From assembly GCF_000760515.2 (NCBI RefSeq), contig NW_013546622.1, forward strand, positions 1 through 64,000: DNA of 64,000 nucleotides. The letters run 5' to 3'. Position numbers and translations under genes: made by a program. The stretch comes from Mitosporidium daphniae. Its lineage: Eukaryota > Microsporidia. The notes under the pieces are model-generated. The model searched no databases. It saw nothing but the letters and a program-made list of their open reading frames with translations, and was not told where the DNA came from. This document shows, in pieces, positions 25,231-35,075 of this stretch (position 1 is its first letter; each line of letters begins with the position of its first letter).

Positions 25231-26349
25231 CTATGAAAGCTCTCTCCGGATCAGATATGGAGCAAGAACAAACCGGATAGAGGAAAGGATAAGTGTCGAT
25301 GCAAAGTACGGATTGGCCGATAGAACCTCGTCTAAAAGCCAGCCGTTGGCAAGAGGTGGGATTGCAACCATCGTCATTATTGTGAGAAGGATTAAAGAGT
25401 GTGGGATTCGCTCAAGAAGAAGTAGCGGCACAATTATGGCGCTCCAAAAAACATCACCCAGAGACGAATATCCGGAATGTATCAACAAGCTTACGGTTGC
25501 AAAGTGGAGAGCAGGTGAAATGGGGAGAAGCATCATCAGACCCACTGGTATTACTGTGCAAAGAATAAGGGAAAATGTAAAAAACTGCAAAAAAGAAGGT
25601 AAGACCTGCATCTCCAAATACCAGAACGATGATCCTGGTGCCGGAAGCGTGGGAAGAGGAGTACGCAGCGATATTATGGCAAATAAAACAAAGCAGAAGA
25701 TACGGAAGTAAATGTCTTTGTGTGGAAAAGGAACCAAGGACGGGATGATGGCGATTGCAAAAGACGGGTCAATTGTTCCCAGTAATAGCATGGAACACAC
25801 ACCAACAAATCTTTCGTATGAACCTCCATTCGATGTTCCAATTGGAACATCGATGGGCTGGCCGCAAGTACCGACCGGGCTATCTGTTTTTGTCTCTGAA
25901 TGGCCCCCCTGTGTGTCTGGCGTTGAGTGGGGATAGCTTGCATCTTTTTCCAAATTCCGCCGAGCCTTTTGACTCTGAGGATAAACCTTAAAAAGAATTA
26001 GGAGGAGAGATGCCAGTCTGAAGAAAATAGAAAAATTGCACCTAGTGCAGGAAAACGCAGTTATTGGATTGATCCAGTACCTAAATTAACGGGATATAAT
26101 TTACAAATTGGCAACAGGTTTGGAAGATCGCGTATACATGAGATAATATATCAGCCCATCAACGGCAATAAACAGAAGCGTCGGGGGAGAAGGGAATGAA
26201 AATAGAAGGCGAAATAGCTTCTCCGCCATGCTCTTGCAGGAGAGTGTTTCGTTTTCATACAAAAATGACAGCATCGTTTGGCTGTTGTGCACACCATACA
26301 GAAAAACAAGGCCTCTTATCAGAAGCCCCAATATGAATGATTGCAGCAT
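25231..26349 (-). CDS. GAB1: GPI transamidase subunit PIG-U
   Basis: Three exons on the minus strand, 26349-26105, 26080-26042 and 26017-25231, with two 24-nt introns; 356 residues. PIG-U is a multi-spanning ER membrane subunit of the complex that transfers GPI anchors to proteins. The N-terminus is a membrane segment, followed by residues like the family LYY-NP (here LYWINPITAFSC) after the first splice. The second half has several hydrophobic helices around FWYLEMQVLPSF and SGYSSLGDVFW, matching PIG-U FWYFF.EMF and SYPTVGD. A 45-residue hydrophilic Ser/Thr/Gly insert between about 105 and 150 is unusual. Overall divergence is high, so the name rests on these blocks and topology. The start is 19 bp from the RPF2 stop. 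Confidence 0.72.
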
Positions 26350-26368
26350 AAAATGAAAAATAATTAAT

Positions 26369-27205
26369 TTATTGGGCGACTTGCTTTTTAAGAGCCTTGA
26401 CCTTTCTCACCTGCAGCGAAGAAAAGTCTTGACGCGGCACGTGGACCGTTCCAAATTTATCTCCCAGTGTTGGGTCAACGTGTACATTCTTCTCCTTTTT
26501 AGGCAGCTTTGTGGAAATCCGCTTTTCAATGGCCTTTTTTTGCACTTCCTCTGGAGCAAAGTGCGTTCTTCCAATCGTAAATTTGAATGAGAATTCCGAG
26601 TCTTTGATGGCGTTTCCGGGGCCTTGCACGAGAACGTTCCACGATATTGTCGGGTGTGTATCGTCTGCAGTTAGAACAATGGCATGCTGGATGCCTTGGA
26701 GCGAAATGACCGATTTCTCGCCTTCAGCACCAGACCAAAAGTCGACAAGAAGATTTTTCAGCTTTGATAGCGCTGCATCTCCGGATTCCCATCTAATTCC
26801 TTGAAAGATTAAAAGCGGCCTTGATCCCGCATTCCACGACCCAACAATGGGGCTTATCGAGGTCGGACAAATAACCAACTCAATCATGTCCAAAACAGAA
26901 TTGCTAAAGAGGCGACCAAGGATAAGCGATAACGGCCGTTTTTTTGAGTGTGATGCAAGCCCAAATAGCGGTGTCCTCTTGGACTGTAGTAGGCTTTCGA
27001 GCTGACTTTGATCCTCAAAAGGAAATAAGGTTTTGTTTGCTTTCAGAACGGCGGAGAAGGGCTTCTTTAGCAGGCTTAAATGGCCAAGCAAAGTTGATAG
27101 CACATTTGTGCATGTGGAGTTTTTAATGAAAAGGGCGCTTTTTACGCCGCTAAGTTCCTCATGTTCCACATGGTGATCACCAGCGGTACTGGATTGAGGA
27201 GCCAT
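26369..27205 (-). CDS. RPF2: Ribosome production factor 2 (Brix domain)
   Basis: Single exon, 278 residues. Rpf2 works with Rrs1 to bring 5S RNP into pre-60S particles in the nucleolus. The Brix-type fold is shown by LLKKPFSAVLKANKTLFPFED, GLASHSKKRPLSLILGR, LDMIEL and the sigma-like block LLVDFW..GEKSVISLQGIQHAI. The basic tail has FGTVHVPRQDFSSLQVRKVKALKK, which is diagnostic for Rpf2 over other Brix proteins. Length is below the usual 300-340 because the tail is shorter. The divergent neighbour is the secreted protein at 27343. Confidence 0.93.
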   Translation of the reverse strand: MAPQSSTAGDHHVEHEELSGVKSALFIKNSTCTNVLSTLLGHLSLLKKPFSAVLKANKTLFPFEDQSQLESLLQSKRTPLFGLASHSKKRPLSLILGRLFSNSVLDMIELVICPTSISPIVGSWNAGSRPLLIFQGIRWESGDAALSKLKNLLVDFWSGAEGEKSVISLQGIQHAIVLTADDTHPTISWNVLVQGPGNAIKDSEFSFKFTIGRTHFAPEEVQKKAIEKRISTKLPKKEKNVHVDPTLGDKFGTVHVPRQDFSSLQVRKVKALKKQVAQ

Positions 27206-27342
27206 ATTAAAGAAAATATAAAAATAAAAATAAAAATTTCATCCTTTACTTTTGAATGGCAAAGTTTAATGCCCGTTTCACCTCACATACCAATTGGTGA
27301 ATTTGTGTGAACATGGGCTGATTTAAGCGGTTGCCAAATATA

Positions 27343-28050
27343 ATGCGCATGAAGCTGTACATATTTTGCCTCTTTTTTTATGTTTCCGTGGTATGTGCCA
27401 TTTCGACTGATGTCTCTTACATTACAAAAACGAGTATCCCCACTTCGTACTTGTTAGAAATTGTTGTTTTGACACCTGGAGGCAGCCCTTCTAATTGCGT
27501 GCCGGCTATTCCTTCCATGTCTGTATGCAATGGGATGGTTACCGTTACAAAGACACTTTCAAATTTTTGCCCACCTTGTACGACGTCTTCAACCCGATCA
27601 TCAACATTTACCAAGACAGTTACTTTGACCCCCTATAGTGCCTCCTCTGTTCCTTCCAGCACATCGAATAGTTATACCCTTCCCAAAACCTCGGAGATGT
27701 ATCCCAATAATAGCAACGATAGGTCTTGTTCTGCTACCGTAACCATTTCAGAGACAAAAACCATCTCTGCAGCGGGGTCATCTCCAATTAGGCCTGAAAA
27801 TCTCTCCTCTTCAGCTATGCCTACAAATCCCTCCTCTTCAGCTACGCCTACAAATTCCTTACCTTCAATCAAGCCTACAAATTCCTTGTCTTCAATGAAG
27901 CCTACAAATCCCACCTCTCCAGTTACCAGTTCCGATTTACCTGTAAATTCGACCGCATCCCCCCAGCTAAGTACCGTCACCCAGACAGTCACCCAACGTA
28001 TCCTGTCCTTGCAAAATATCCGTCTAGTTCGCAGGTATCCAGATGAATAA
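27343..28050 (+). CDS. Secreted Ser/Thr/Pro-rich mucin-like protein
   Basis: 235 residues starting at MRMKLYIFCLFFYVSVVCA, a clear signal peptide with likely cleavage near residue 21. The mature part is Ser/Thr-rich with paired TVTKT / TVTQT motifs and a central tandem region of PTN-x-xSS units (about residues 155-200), suited to heavy O-mannosylation. Three Cys pairs lie in the first half. This is the architecture of fungal cell-wall, adhesin or spore-surface proteins, but no family is recognised. A candidate intron donor at the last codons (28033) leads to a short alternative end after 28085; the simple stop at 28050 is preferred. Confidence 0.7.
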   Translation: MRMKLYIFCLFFYVSVVCAISTDVSYITKTSIPTSYLLEIVVLTPGGSPSNCVPAIPSMSVCNGMVTVTKTLSNFCPPCTTSSTRSSTFTKTVTLTPYSASSVPSSTSNSYTLPKTSEMYPNNSNDRSCSATVTISETKTISAAGSSPIRPENLSSSAMPTNPSSSATPTNSLPSIKPTNSLSSMKPTNPTSPVTSSDLPVNSTASPQLSTVTQTVTQRILSLQNIRLVRRYPDE

Positions 28051-28165
28051 ATTTTATTGTTATTTTGTTCTGTTCCCTCCTACAGAGCAGCGTGCTCGAC
28101 ATAGTACGATTGCCACTACCTTTACGATTGCGGGGTATGTAGCCAAGCAAGGATCGGAACACCCA

Positions 28166-28732
28166 TTATGTGGGTGTTACTTCTAGAGTAGCTGGAACCA
28201 TATACAATAATTTCTTCAGTACTTTTAGAATTAAGCTCTTCAATATCTCGAACATTGCTTGTAGCGTGTAAAATGCAACAAAAACCCGAAAAATCTCAAA
28301 GCTCGATATCTTGCTAGGAGTGGCGACTTTGCCTTTGGGAGCTGAGATTTTTCGATAAATTGAAGTCAATGCGCCAGGTAATACAATCCCTTCGATGAAA
28401 AGTGTTAGCAAAGTACATACTTCCAGTCCAAAGAAGATTTTTCCATAAACTTGGGATTTTAGATGCTTGACAGAAACCCACTGTAGCGCATGAAAGATTA
28501 CAAAGAGCACACATAGCACAATTAGTGGTGCTTTAGAATAAGCGCCCGGGGTAATAGAAATAGTTAGTCGTTGTAAAAAAAGTATCATGTGTTCAATAGG
28601 ATCGATTGTCGTTCTACTTTTGCTGTCTATGTTGTCATCAAGGTCAGACGAGTTCGTGCAGTAGCATGCTTTAAAAATAAACCCTAAGATCAAAAGGTAG
28701 GCAATAAAAAGCGTCTTGGTATTGAGGGTCAT
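28166..28732 (-). CDS. Putative membrane protein with signal sequence
   Basis: 188 residues from the Met at 28732. The N-terminus has a hydrophobic signal or anchor (TLFIAYLLILGFIFKACYC), and three further hydrophobic segments follow (near LIVLCVLFVIFHALQW, FFGLEVCTLLTLFIEGIVLPGAL and VFVAFYTLQAMFEILKSLIL). The C-terminus is short and polar. It is not recognised as a known family and is probably lineage-specific. It lies convergent with the secreted mucin-like gene, so two envelope-type genes sit side by side. Confidence 0.5.
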   Translation of the reverse strand: MTLNTKTLFIAYLLILGFIFKACYCTNSSDLDDNIDSKSRTTIDPIEHMILFLQRLTISITPGAYSKAPLIVLCVLFVIFHALQWVSVKHLKSQVYGKIFFGLEVCTLLTLFIEGIVLPGALTSIYRKISAPKGKVATPSKISSFEIFRVFVAFYTLQAMFEILKSLILKVLKKLLYMVPATLEVTPT

Positions 28733-28871
28733 TTTAGCAAGAAAAGCTACGCTTCCTATCACTAGCGAACAACCAAAACAGGATCGTTTTATTTCTCTGG
28801 TCGATGCGACGGAGTGTCAATTGGTACAGGTTGGTCCAATAGGTTTATTCAATTCTTCTAATGTGATTGGT

Positions 28872-29620
28872 CTATCTATTTGCTAATTGGCCATTGGCTG
28901 ATGTGAGCGGAATGTAGCGAACTGCTGTTATGGTTTTTGTGGTGACTTTTTGTTGGGAAATCTTGGTTATCACCTGAAATATCTGATGACCTTCTGGCCC
29001 AATAGGTGCTACCAGTATTCCATTTGGCTTCAACTGTGAAACTATCTTCCCCGGAAGCTCTGAAACGCCAGCACCAATATGGATAACATCATATGGAGAT
29101 TCCATGGCATATCCATCTCTTCCATCAGCCACTAAAAATTCAAGGACATTGCCATCAAGAAGGGCTTTATGCCCAGATTCCGCAACATTGCTGATAGATT
29201 GGGAAACCAACTCGGGAATATGATCAATTCCAATTGTCCTACCATTCTGATAAATAGGAAATAAAAAGGGCTATGTTATGAACCTTATTGATTTTTGCCA
29301 TCAACAGAGTTAATAGACCCGAACCAGATCCGATGTCTAATGCTTTGCAATTGGGGCGTGAAAGTGGCCCGTGCATTTGGGATAGCGCTAATGCATGCTA
29401 TGACAAGCTTAATACTATCAGTACATGCCATGTGTGGGGCTGAAATGGTAGCATTGAACCCAATATAGTGGGGAGCATCCATGTAGACATCCAACGGATT
29501 CTCCAAATAAGAATTGGGGATGAAATATTTCCTATCAACGCTGGAAAATATTCTCATCAGCGCCGAATCATGTAAAAGCTCTAAAGACAAGTATAAGATA
29601 GCTTCAATTTCTAATACCAT
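28872..29620 (-). CDS. PCMT: Protein-L-isoaspartate O-methyltransferase
   Basis: Three exons on the minus strand, 29620-29429, 29397-29284 and 29246-28872; 226 residues (human PCMT1 227). The enzyme methylates isoaspartyl residues with SAM to start repair of aged proteins. Blocks are YMDAPHYIGFNATISAPHM, the SAM motif LDIGSGSGLLT, IGIDHIPELV, VADGRDGY, PYDVIHIGAG and QLKPNGILVAPIGPEG. The second intron (37 nt, 29283-29247) is GT..AG. The first intron, as written, runs 29428-29398 with a GC donor and restores HMHALALSQMHG, which fits the family HMHA.ALE. A GT..AG alternative, 29424-29388, gives a slightly poorer HMASLSQ join. Confidence 0.9.
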
Positions 29621-30607
29621 TGCTCAGGCAAGCGGTAAGTTCGTTCATCGATGAAGGTATCTTAAAAGAGAGCATCAGTGGGGCTGGCTATCTGTAAAAC
29701 CTAAAGCTTAAACCTAGCATAAAAGCTAAAATTTTCAATTTCATAGAGGGCTTAAAGTTACAACGCGTTGTTTGCATACAAATACCGATACTCTCGAAAG
29801 AGAGAAAGTTAACAGCCGAGAAAAGAATGCTGTACAGACACCAGGAAAGATTCCATTGAGTATTTCCTTTAATTTCCCGAAATTGCATCTGTCTATGGTT
29901 TGGTCGATCAATTCTGTGGAATCCGTAATATTTCTGGTCTCCGTAAGACATGCCCGAAACATAGCTAAATTAAAACGAAAGAAGAAAAGGTAAAGCGACG
30001 TTTAAAATGAATGCTGATAAACGGGCTTCAATAGTCAAATTAGAAGGGATTTTCGGTAAAATGAGCCTCAAAGCGAAGCCATGCTTTAAAGGAAACCAAA
30101 AAAGCTTAAAGGACCAATAAAAACGACACCCAACTGATGATGTCATTTTTGTGATGCTAATTGTCTTTGGGACTGCTTTATTATTTTTTGTACGCGCTAT
30201 TTTTCATGCTTTCGAAGTAGCAGGATTTTCGAGCAAAAGCAACCTCACCACATTTGTAGATAGCGCCAAAAGGAGTAAAGAAAGAAGCAATAAGGCCCCA
30301 ATAAACACACATAGCAAATGGGCAAGCTATTTTCCTTAATATGTCTTTCCATCAAGAAATCCTTCCAAGCTCAGCATTCTTTTTTAACGAAAAAGTCGAT
30401 AAAACTCTCAGCGGCCGGAAAGGGAGCCAATCAAAATTCAAGACATATTAAGGCGAGTGCTTCAATTTTATTTTAAACATTTCCTAAACGGACAAACAAG
30501 CGATGACTGCCGCCAATTTTTTCCGGCGAGGCCATCCGGGGATATCAAAGCAACCGGCGGAACAATGTTTGCGAAGCGGGCCCGAAAAAAGTGCAAATTT
30601 AATAAAC
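29621..30607. other. Gap between PCMT and UPRT without a supported gene
   Basis: About 1 kb of AT-rich sequence. Short frames exist on both strands (for example plus 30151-30339, a 62-residue frame with one hydrophobic N-terminal segment), but none matches a family or shows a spliced extension I could confirm. No tRNA-like cloverleaf was seen by eye. Confidence 0.4.
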
Positions 30608-31271
<664 letters not shown>

Positions 31272-31391
31272 TTAGTGCAAAAAGTAAAAATTCACAAACC
31301 AAAGTGGCAAGTGGCAAATGGCAAATGGCAAATGTGATCTAACCGACGCAATTAAACAAATTTAAAAATTAAAATTAAAATTAACCCAATT

Positions 31392-33638
31392 ATGTGCAAT
31401 CACATAATCAATGTGGGATTTTATCAATCTGCAATCATGTCCTCAGTGTCTGTTTCTTCGGCACCAATTCAATCGTCGAAATTTGATGTTGAAAAGAGGG
31501 TTTCAATAACGCCTGGAAAAAAAGCCGAGCTCCTTTATTTCCTAAGGATTTTCATACTTTTGCTGATCGGGATCGTTGCCGTTTGCTCTCGGCTGTTTTC
31601 AGTGATCCGATTTGAGTCGATCATCCACGAATTTGACCCGTGGTTCAATTACAGGGCTACAAGATATCTTGTGGACAATGGATGGTTTTCTTTTCTAAAT
31701 TGGTTTGATGATACTGCATGGTATCCCCTTGGAAGGGTTCTTGGCCACACGGTGTTCCCTGGGATCATGGTCACATCTGCGCTTATTCACTATTTGATGA
31801 ACTCTATTCTGGCAATTGCAATTGACATTCGAGAGGTTTGCGTTTTCCTGGCTCCAGTGTTTTCCGCAGCCACGGCCTATGTCGTATATGGTCTTACTCT
31901 TGAGATAGCACCTGAATCGCCCACCTCGGCTTTACTTGCCAGCATGTTTATGGGCGTCATTCCTGGATACATTTCACGGTCCGTTGCCGGTTCATATGAC
32001 AACGAGGCGATTGCCATCTTTTTACTTGGCGCAACGTTCCTCATGTGGCTAAGGGCTGTTCGCCGTGGGTCGGCTGCTTATGGAATTTTAGCCGCTCTTT
32101 CATACTTTGCGATGGTGGCCTCGTGGGGAGGATACATCTTCATTACGAACCTAATTCCACTTCACGCCCTCACATTGATGGCAATGGGCTACTATTCAAG
32201 CAATCTTTACATCGCCTATTGCACATACTATGTTCTCGGCACTGTGCTTTCAATGCTTATTCCATTTGTTGGTACATACCCATTAAGAGCTTCGGATCAT
32301 CTTGGAGCGATCGGTGTTTTCGGACTGATGCAACTTGTCTCAATTTGCACGATTATATCCGAACTTTTCCCGGAAAACTCACCGGCTAGGGAAAAGGTTA
32401 AAAAGCGCCTCTCGCTTGGCATTGTAGGGGTGGCTCTTTTTGTTCTTTTCAGCATAGTGTTTCTCTCGGCAACTGGGGTTATCTCTTCTTGGGGCGGCAG
32501 ATTTATGAGTCTTTGGGATACCTCTTATGCGAAGCGCCATTCGCCTTTGATTGCGAGCGTGTCTGAACACCAACCGACGCCGTGGGCCACGTTTTTCCTA
32601 GACCTGAATTTACTGATGTTTGCCTTTCCTGCTTCGATTTGGTTGTCCCTTTCTCCTTCCTCTTTCAAAAGCCTCGGAAAAAGAATAGGATACATCAGCG
32701 TCGAAGGGGCCGCCTTTTTGATTCTATATGCAGTCACTGGGGCTTACTTTGCAGGCGTCATGATCCGTTTGATTCTGACGCTCGCCCCCATTATTTGTAT
32801 TGGAGGTGGCATTGTGTTTGGAGGCATTCAAGAGCGGATGTCGACCAGACTACGACGTGGAACTTCATATTCTTTGCTTCTCGATGGTGCTGTTGCTTGT
32901 GTGGTGATGCTTTCGCTATTCCAATTTGCTCGCCATTGCACCTGGGCAACATCGACGGCATATTCGTCTCCCTCCGTCGTGCTTTCGTCCACAGATCATA
33001 CTGGACGCATGCACATTGTCGACGACTTTAGAGAAGCTTATTATTGGATCAGGAAAAACACCCCTGCTCGCTCCAAAGTGTTTTCATGGTGGGACTATGG
33101 GTACCAGCTTGCCGGGTTTTCTGAGCGAGTCACCATTGTTGACAACAACACGTGGAACTTTACCCACATCGGCTTGGTGGGCCGTGCTTTTGCTCTTCCA
33201 GAGCCATCTTCTTATGAAATACTGCGAGAGCTGGATGTTGATTATGTCCTTGTCATTGCAGGTGTCGCTTCAGGCTTTTCTGGCGATGACATCAACAAGT
33301 TTCTTTGGATGATCAAGATTGCAGAGAACGAATTAGGCCCTGCCTCCATGGTGTCCGAGGAAGCATTTTACGGTGCAGGCGGCCAGTATCGTGTGGATGC
33401 CGCTGGCGCTAGCGAAACCATCAAATCTTCGCTTCTTTACAAGCTAGTCTATCATGGCTTTGATGGGCAAAAAGATTTTGCACGTGGCGGTGCCATTCTC
33501 CCAAATCCAATTAGCCCCCTCAATTCGTTGGAAGAGGTATATTCTTCTGAGCGATTTATTGTTCGCATTTTCAAGGTGCGACCTCCTGATGCGCTTGGCC
33601 GCTCGCATGTTACCGCCCGAGCCTTTGACCGGCGATAG
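31392..33638 (+). CDS. STT3: Oligosaccharyltransferase catalytic subunit STT3
   Basis: Single exon, 748 residues. STT3 transfers the lipid-linked oligosaccharide to Asn-X-Ser/Thr in the ER lumen. The first luminal loop has IHEFDPWFNYRATRYL with the metal-binding Asp. GSYDNEAIAIF and SWGGYIFI follow in the multi-spanning region, SVSEHQPTPW is present, and the catalytic WWDYG is at about residue 566, followed by the DNNTWNFTHI acceptor-binding block. About 11-13 membrane helices are visible. Translation could equally begin at the Met at 31437 (MSSVSVSS), which would resemble other STT3 starts more closely. Canonical microsporidia lack N-glycosylation, so the gene is informative for placement. 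Confidence 0.96.
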   Translation: MCNHIINVGFYQSAIMSSVSVSSAPIQSSKFDVEKRVSITPGKKAELLYFLRIFILLLIGIVAVCSRLFSVIRFESIIHEFDPWFNYRATRYLVDNGWFSFLNWFDDTAWYPLGRVLGHTVFPGIMVTSALIHYLMNSILAIAIDIREVCVFLAPVFSAATAYVVYGLTLEIAPESPTSALLASMFMGVIPGYISRSVAGSYDNEAIAIFLLGATFLMWLRAVRRGSAAYGILAALSYFAMVASWGGYIFITNLIPLHALTLMAMGYYSSNLYIAYCTYYVLGTVLSMLIPFVGTYPLRASDHLGAIGVFGLMQLVSICTIISELFPENSPAREKVKKRLSLGIVGVALFVLFSIVFLSATGVISSWGGRFMSLWDTSYAKRHSPLIASVSEHQPTPWATFFLDLNLLMFAFPASIWLSLSPSSFKSLGKRIGYISVEGAAFLILYAVTGAYFAGVMIRLILTLAPIICIGGGIVFGGIQERMSTRLRRGTSYSLLLDGAVACVVMLSLFQFARHCTWATSTAYSSPSVVLSSTDHTGRMHIVDDFREAYYWIRKNTPARSKVFSWWDYGYQLAGFSERVTIVDNNTWNFTHIGLVGRAFALPEPSSYEILRELDVDYVLVIAGVASGFSGDDINKFLWMIKIAENELGPASMVSEEAFYGAGGQYRVDAAGASETIKSSLLYKLVYHGFDGQKDFARGGAILPNPISPLNSLEEVYSSERFIVRIFKVRPPDALGRSHVTARAFDRR

Positions 33639-33656
33639 ATCTATAAAATACCATTT

Positions 33657-33742
33657 ATCGTTTCTCTTTGGAAGAAATGTATCGTTTCCCTTTGGAAGAA
33701 ATGTATCGTTTCCCTTTGGAAGAAATGTATCGTTTCTTCCAG
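33657..33742. repeat. 24-bp tandem repeat downstream of STT3
   Basis: Three full copies and one partial copy of a 24-bp unit (ATCGTTTCCCTTTGGAAGAA plus ATGT) begin 19 bp after the STT3 stop, with one C/T difference in the first copy. The unit length is a multiple of three and each copy contains the inverted pair TTTC/GAAA, so small hairpins could form in the 3' UTR. Confidence 0.85.
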
Positions 33743-33902
33743 ATCACGAATTCCATTAATTGATGTATCTAACACTGTACGCGAGCACAAGGGCGTTGCT
33801 GCCATCGTACGCAAGCAACAAGGCTTTTAGTTTGACCCAACTTTTGCCAAATTTTGATTGACACTTTGTTGAAAATCTTTAATTCGAATATTTGTGTCGC
33901 CG

Positions 33903-34361
33903 ATGGAGGGACGTTCGTTCTCTCGTGCCGCTAAACGCGAATGCTGGGCGGCAGCACCCATAGTTTCTGGCCGTTCTCCAGATCGATGGAGATTCGATGC
34001 TTGCGGAAACATCGTTTGTGCAAAGCTCTCTGGTTGTGAGGGCTGTCTTTGTTTCGAATACGACCACATTATTCCGTTTTCAAAGGGCGGGCCATCTGTT
34101 TCTAGCAATTGCCAAATCCTTCAGACGCGTGTAAATAGGCTAAAAGGCTCCCAAGAAGATCTTGACTCGCAACGGCTTTCCAATTACTCTTGCGCAAAGT
34201 CATGGAAGTTGCCTGAGGAGCTTGATATTATCGAGCTTGCCGTTTGGGGTGATATTTCGCGGGAGGGACGTCGATGTAGAACGCCCTCTCTTTTGGAGCA
34301 GTTTCAAACGGCCTCTGATGCCTTTCTCCATCGACAGCGGGGCCTTCCTCCTTGCGAATAA
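33903..34361 (+). CDS. HNH-domain protein
   Basis: 152 residues from the ATG at 33903. The core WAAAPIVSGRSPDRWRFD, then CAKLSGCEGCLCFEYDHI, PFSKGG, then NCQILQTRVNRLKG, is an HNH nuclease-type fold: the DH pair in YDHI, the PFSKGG turn, the N of NCQ and the downstream R...K. This form, with a Cys-rich insert, is known from eukaryotic nuclear genes of plants, algae and fungi whose function is not established. No mobile-element or intein context is present here; both neighbours are housekeeping genes. The first residues may be preceded by an unseen short exon. Nuclease activity is inferred from the motif only. Confidence 0.8.
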   Translation: MEGRSFSRAAKRECWAAAPIVSGRSPDRWRFDACGNIVCAKLSGCEGCLCFEYDHIIPFSKGGPSVSSNCQILQTRVNRLKGSQEDLDSQRLSNYSCAKSWKLPEELDIIELAVWGDISREGRRCRTPSLLEQFQTASDAFLHRQRGLPPCE

Positions 34362-34490
34362 TACACATTGCCACATGGAATAAAAAGATTCATTTATCCG
34401 TCCGTTGGCCCCTATTTTGCCATTTATTGCAGCAACGCCGTTTTAGGTGTTTATTCTACAAGGAGGAGGTTTATAAATAAAAGGTGGCAG

Positions 34491-35075
34491 CTAGATTCTG
34501 CGTGCCTTTTTTGGACGAGGGCCGTTGAACGGCTTTGGAGTGGTATCCATGATTTCGGCAATTTCAAGGCCTGGACGTCTAAGCTGCGAAAGCAAAATTT
34601 GACGGGCCGGATTGACTCCACGAAAATCAACCCGGATCTTTGAGATGGAGAGCTGGGAGAGCTTCAGCCAAAGCGCATCCATCATTGCGAGTGCGGTTTT
34701 GTTTGTGGTCTTTTGAGCGTTTTTGAACCCTAGGCAGCCGGCAGAGATTGCCCAAATTGGCCGGCCCTTTTCACCGGAAAGCTCCAAAAAGATATTATTC
34801 AGTGTGCATTTGATCAAAAGCTTTGGCGCAAGATCCGTTAAAATGGTCGAGGCACTTCCCATCCACTGAGGAGACCCAAAGTGGCTCTTCATCAAAGAGC
34901 TCTTGTCGTCATTGTTATACATGGATCCAAATAGCGTTTCTGGCCTTCCGTTCACCCCGGTCACTTTGAGCCATGGATCCGATGGCAGCGGGAAAAATGA
35001 AGAGTATATTTTTTTCAGTATCGGGCCCTTTTTGCTATTGGTGGAAAACGTACACAGAAGAGGGAGGCCCCACAT
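34491..35075 (-). CDS. MRPS18: Mitochondrial ribosomal protein uS11m
   Basis: Single exon, 194 residues. The N-terminus MWGLPLLCTFSTNSKKG is basic and hydroxyl-rich, fitting a mitochondrial presequence. From about residue 85 the uS11 fold is visible: CTLNNIFLELSGEKGRPIWAISAG, GFKNAQKTT, then VDFRGVNPARQ and the C-terminal TPKPFNGPRPKKARR, equivalent to the bacterial TP.PHNGCRPPK.RR. uS11 sits on the platform of the small ribosomal subunit and contacts mRNA. The roughly 80-residue extension before the fold has no match. Convergent with the HNH gene. Confidence 0.9.
   Translation of the reverse strand: MWGLPLLCTFSTNSKKGPILKKIYSSFFPLPSDPWLKVTGVNGRPETLFGSMYNNDDKSSLMKSHFGSPQWMGSASTILTDLAPKLLIKCTLNNIFLELSGEKGRPIWAISAGCLGFKNAQKTTNKTALAMMDALWLKLSQLSISKIRVDFRGVNPARQILLSQLRRPGLEIAEIMDTTPKPFNGPRPKKARRI

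Noticed and set aside
29618-29649. Extra 5' exon for PCMT from an ATG at 29649
   Set aside because: Joining it through the GTATTAG..TTTAG interval creates an in-frame stop; the ATG at 29620 already gives a full-length protein.
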